Assembly (NCBI GenBank): GCA_041749015.1
Contig: JBGTCD010000110.1
Location: forward strand, 1-6,058
From: JBGTCD01 sp041749015
Lineage (GTDB): Bacteria; Bacteroidota; Bacteroidia; Cytophagales; Cyclobacteriaceae
Direction: 5' to 3'
DNA: 6,058 nt
In this document: positions 3,852 through 6,058 of the stretch, in pieces
Layout: each line of letters starts with the position of its first letter
Numbering within the stretch: position 1 is the stretch's first letter
Position numbers and translations under genes: made by a program
Notes under the pieces: model-generated
Database searches by the model: none
What the model was told of the DNA's origin: nothing
Seen by the model: only the letters and a program-made list of their open reading frames with translations

Positions 3852-6058
3852 TTAAAACGTCTTGGTATGCATAAAAGCCCCCCAGAAATAAGGATCCTCG
3901 TGGGTTTCACGCAATTGCCGGATGGCATCGGTAAGGGCTTCTGATACCAGACCCTTACTTAACAAAGATTCGTAGAAAAAAATCATAAAATCCCGGGTCG
4001 CCTGATCATCGACCTTCCAAAGGGATGTCAAAATATTGCTTACGCCAGCTTTTTGAAAGGCTCTTTTCAACCCATAAATACCCTCCCCAGGTACAACCTC
4101 CCCTAACCCGGTGTCGCAGGCCGATAGCACTACTAATCCTGTATTAAAAAGAAACAGGTCCTGAATCTCTGAGGCAGTCAAAACCCCCTCTGGCCGAATA
4201 TTATAGTGCCCCGCCTCACCCTTTTCCTGAGCATTGGCCATCAAAAGCCCCGAAGATGAAAGGGCCTCATATATATTTAGTGCACTGCTGGCCTCAGATG
4301 ATCTGTGGATCCAAAACCCATGGGTCGCAATATGCAGGATGTTAGATTGGTAATGCTCAAAGATTTCCTTTTTGGTGGCCTGGGTTTCCACAAAAAGTCG
4401 AGTATCAATATTGCTGGACTGAAGAAGTCCTAAAATGGCTGCTAATTCTCCACCTGTCCCAGGCAAGAGGGGCACAGGACTATTCAGAAATGCTGCCCTG
4501 GAGGTAGGGCCCTCAAAATCAAAGGAGTCAACTGCCTGATCCAATTGAAATACCGGATTGCCCAGGAGTAAGGCTGAACTGAACTCCAGTGGCACTTCAC
4601 CCGAAATAAATGCAGTAGTGGGTACGCTGATGATTCGGTACTGGTCCACCATATAGACATCACGATCAGGGTCGAAAAATGTATAGGGGTTAATTAAATG
4701 ATAAATACCTTGTGGGGCCCAGAAAACAGTGTGGATGCCTTCCATTAAGGCATCAATAGGCTTCCAGTACCTTTGATACGATTCTGTATCTTTCTGTCTG
4801 TAAAGGATAGAATTCTTATAAAACCGGTAAAACTCCTCTTCCAGTTTTTGGCCTGGCTCAGGCAAAAGGACCAATTCAGGATGGTCCCGATCCTGAAGGA
4901 TGATCAGCGCAGCGTACCGGACCTTGTCCCCATAATAAATCTGGTGGTTCTCAACCAATCTGACCATTTCTACGGCAGCTTCCCCTGGCTGTAGTGCTGC
5001 CCTGATATTTTCAAAATCAGTACTAAAATCCTGTAGAAAATTAGTGGTATCACGGGTCTCCCGTATCAATTCCTTTTCCGTTTCCTCAATATAATCTTTG
5101 AGAACCCTGATTTCATCGGGATGGGTTTCATTCTTCACATATAGTTCATTGAGATGCTCTCTTAGGGTAAACCACAGCGTTTTTAACCGATCAATATGCT
5201 CATCTTCTTTGGAAGACAGATTACCCAAAAAAAGATAATGGCTCCTTAATGCAAAACCCTGGTAAAAGCTCAACTTGTTCATGACAACTTTCAATGCCTC
5301 ATGATAAAGCTCAGTCTCACCTTCCACATTCCTATATGCTATTAGGACATTGATCATCCTGTATAGGGTCTCCATTTGCTTCTGGATATAAAAAATCTGA
5401 GATTCCTCAGAAAAACCAGCCCTGAATGCCCTTGTCATGAAATGGTCGAGGTCATAAAGCACCTTGTACACTTGCAGGGCCTGTTCATGCTGCCCTTCTC
5501 TCCCAAGGTGAAAGGCAAAATCCCGCAGCCACGGGGACTGCAACCAGAACCGGTCCTCCTCCCTGAGGATTTCAATATTATGTATGAAAATATTCTTGTA
5601 ATAATCAGCACCCAGAAACGCCGCCTTATTGGCTATTTCACGGTCAGGAAGGATGTCAAACACGTATTCCAGCCTGAGATTGTGTGACTCCGAAACCTCG
5701 GTTAGATATTTGGGAAATAAAGACCTGGATTCACTGGGTTCCGAATTTCCTTCTCTTTTCACCCTGAAAACCTCCTGATTGAATTGCCTCAGATGAAGCA
5801 AGGCTGCCCTGTCATCATTTCTGTTGCCTTCTTCTATAAACTGTTGCCAATAAATATCTGTCAGATGGTAGAGAGAATCTGCTTGCTCCCAGGCCCCTAT
5901 GGCCTCATGGATCCTGGCACCGGTCAGCCAAAAACTAGCCGGAAAATTGCCCGATGTGGCCTCAAAAACCTGATTGACCGTCTCCCAGGTGCGATATCCC
6001 TGATGATAAGCACCCGTGATTCTATAAAATTCAATTACTGATTCATAAAAATCAAACA
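3852..6058 (-). CDS. TPR-CHAT domain protein (caspase-like), 5' end outside window
   Basis: C-terminal 734 residues of a TPR-CHAT protein. CHAT is a caspase/separase-related protease fold (clan CD); bacterial members are regulated proteases in several defence or signalling settings. The N-terminal visible part is helical and TPR-like, for example ARIHEAIGAWEQADSLY (5922-5872) and GREGQHEQALQVYKVLYDL (about 5511-5455). A charged helical, possibly coiled-coil stretch follows (about 5180-5040), then a strand-rich lead-in (LQPGEAAVEMVRL, about 5000-4960) and the CHAT core. The dyad is intact: His in HIATHGFW (codon 4322-4320) and Cys in VVLSACDTGLGE (codon 4118-4116), 68 residues apart. Typical following blocks are GEGIYGLKRAFQKAGV, TSLWKVDDQAT and PYFWGAF, so the C-terminus is complete. 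The frame has no stop from 5801 to the window edge, so a TTG at 5801 is not the true start. Its target, partners and any upstream genes are not visible. Confidence 0.92.
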   Translation of the reverse strand, partial: FDFYESVIEFYRITGAYHQGYRTWETVNQVFEATSGNFPASFWLTGARIHEAIGAWEQADSLYHLTDIYWQQFIEEGNRNDDRAALLHLRQFNQEVFRVKREGNSEPSESRSLFPKYLTEVSESHNLRLEYVFDILPDREIANKAAFLGADYYKNIFIHNIEILREEDRFWLQSPWLRDFAFHLGREGQHEQALQVYKVLYDLDHFMTRAFRAGFSEESQIFYIQKQMETLYRMINVLIAYRNVEGETELYHEALKVVMNKLSFYQGFALRSHYLFLGNLSSKEDEHIDRLKTLWFTLREHLNELYVKNETHPDEIRVLKDYIEETEKELIRETRDTTNFLQDFSTDFENIRAALQPGEAAVEMVRLVENHQIYYGDKVRYAALIILQDRDHPELVLLPEPGQKLEEEFYRFYKNSILYRQKDTESYQRYWKPIDALMEGIHTVFWAPQGIYHLINPYTFFDPDRDVYMVDQYRIISVPTTAFISGEVPLEFSSALLLGNPVFQLDQAVDSFDFEGPTSRAAFLNSPVPLLPGTGGELAAILGLLQSSNIDTRLFVETQATKKEIFEHYQSNILHIATHGFWIHRSSEASSALNIYEALSSSGLLMANAQEKGEAGHYNIRPEGVLTASEIQDLFLFNTGLVVLSACDTGLGEVVPGEGIYGLKRAFQKAGVSNILTSLWKVDDQATRDFMIFFYESLLSKGLVSEALTDAIRQLRETHEDPYFWGAFMHTKTF

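Noticed and set aside
3839..3928. Longer start for the small zinc-ribbon-like protein at ATG 3928
   Set aside because: The extra 30 residues lie almost wholly within the conserved C-terminal end of the CHAT gene in another frame and add no motif. The triple Met at 3838 directly precedes the conserved Cys-Ser-Gly-Lys segment.
3852..6058. CRISPR-linked TPR-CHAT (Craspase partner)
   Set aside because: No gRAMP/Cas7-11 gene, no CRISPR array and no other cas signal is in the window. TPR-CHAT proteins are widespread in Bacteroidota outside CRISPR loci.

Overview
The window looks like ordinary chromosome of a Bacteroidota bacterium, probably Cytophagales-like. The order is an inference. The grounds are a DUF6089-type outer-membrane barrel, a Tat-exported Gfo/Idh/MocA oxidoreductase of a type common in this phylum, a short (64-residue) Bacteroidota-style cold-shock protein, a TPR-CHAT protein, start codons without Shine-Dalgarno sequences, and AT-rich gaps between genes. 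There are no rRNA, tRNA, insertion-sequence, integrase or CRISPR signals.

Layout: on the + strand, positions 1-657 encode the barrel protein, almost certainly missing its N-terminus at the left edge. Positions 779-2215 encode the Tat-signal oxidoreductase. The 86-bp gap to the next, convergent gene is nearly filled by two non-coding elements: a perfect 9-bp hairpin (2221-2242) and seven contiguous heptamers of form ACTGNNN (2251-2299). Everything to the right lies on the - strand. In transcription order, right to left, it contains a large TPR-CHAT protease-like gene whose 5' end lies beyond the right edge (3852 to >6058), a small Cys/His zinc-ribbon-like protein 13 bp after it (3578-3838), a 277-bp AT-rich gap that probably holds the promoter and long leader of a cold-shock gene, the cold-shock gene (3106-3300), a strong intrinsic terminator (3053-3085), and a short-chain dehydrogenase/reductase (2302-3021).

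The CHAT gene and the small zinc-ribbon-like gene are close enough to be one transcriptional unit, and this is the only pair that hints at a joint system. The CHAT His/Cys dyad is intact. The cold-shock gene appears to be its own unit, with leader and terminator. The SDR and the Gfo/Idh/MocA enzyme have clear folds but no substrate can be read from the sequence. I see no convincing evidence of a new multi-gene system. The best leads are the CHAT/zinc-ribbon pair, the heptamer-hairpin composite and the cold-shock leader.
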